From the NCBI GenBank assembly GCA_023101725.1, contig JALJCO010007916.1, forward strand, positions 84,501 to 148,500: a stretch of 64,000 nucleotides of DNA. Direction: 5' to 3'. Within the stretch, counting starts at the first letter, position 1. The number at the start of each line of letters is the position of its first letter. Positions 63,750-64,000 of the stretch are shown here, piece after piece. The position numbers and the translations under genes are program-made. The stretch comes from Atherinomorus stipes (taxonomy: Eukaryota; Chordata; Actinopteri; Atheriniformes; Atherinidae). Under the pieces are notes generated by a model that saw only the letters and a program-made list of their open reading frames with translations, did no database searches and had not been told where the DNA came from.

Positions 63750-64000
63750 GTAAGAAGACGTGGTCATGTCTGGTCTAAGTTGGAGTTGTTTCCTTTTCCA
63801 TTACAATGGTGTGATTGGCAGATATGTTGTCACTGGATGATTATATAACCACCTGAATCAGCAGGTACATTCATTTTTAAGCTGATACTTCCCAACATGT
63901 GTAATTATTATGTTTTGATAGAGCAGGTTATATTTTGGTGGATGATTTTCACATTACTTTGATAATACTAAAAACATATAACTACAGATACCATAAATGT
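63750..64000. other. tmem94 intron 6, start (cut by window end)
   Basis: Intron sequence after the donor of exon 6. No feature recognised. Confidence 0.5.

Overview
The window is vertebrate genomic DNA, almost certainly from a teleost fish. The support is compact exons separated by repeat-filled introns, a dense mix of Tc1/mariner, hAT, PIF/Harbinger and TTAA-target DNA transposons, a fish-type CR1/L2/Rex1-like LINE, a tRNA-derived SINE of the common fish type, and many AT/CA microsatellites. I cannot name the species.

Two protein-coding genes sit head to head. On the minus strand is the 5' part of mtr (cobalamin-dependent methionine synthase): exons 5, 4, 3 and 2 at 1804-1896, 1987-2056, 4701-4790 and 4863-5074, plus a predicted first coding exon at 12265-12376. 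Exons 2 to 5 join in phase and match the start of the homocysteine-binding domain. The rest of the gene lies left of position 1. On the plus strand is the 5' part of tmem94: a predicted first coding exon at 13419-13433, then exons at 41466-41579, 41818-41945, 53956-54092, 55884-56089 and 63598-63749, all phase-compatible. The gene continues to the right. About 1 kb separates the two first coding exons and holds a long AT/GT microsatellite.

Layout: 1-12.3 kb is mtr, with two minisatellites, a hAT element carrying a nested Harbinger-like MITE, a foldback MITE, two abutting Tc1-like elements and two more hAT elements. 12.4-13.4 kb is the shared promoter region. 13.4-41.5 kb is the 28 kb intron 1 of tmem94. 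It holds a 4.3 kb 60-bp minisatellite, a G-rich 70-bp minisatellite, nested hAT elements with perfect 8-bp target duplications, a foldback element, a several-layer transposon nest at about 28.3-35.4 kb, and a 1.8 kb polypurine minisatellite. 41.9-54 kb is intron 3, with a large Harbinger-like element that encloses a LINE. 54-64 kb holds a SINE, a heavily nested second Tc1 copy, a third Tc1-like family and a hAT element.

I found no RNA gene, CRISPR array or operon-like system. All long open frames other than the gene exons and transposon remnants come from tandem repeats whose unit leaves frames open. The most notable points are the divergent mtr/tmem94 arrangement with its predicted first exons, a possible alternative mtr N-terminus that looks like a mitochondrial presequence, the transposon nest with a paralogous empty site, the large structured minisatellites, and a probable assembly artefact inside the LINE.
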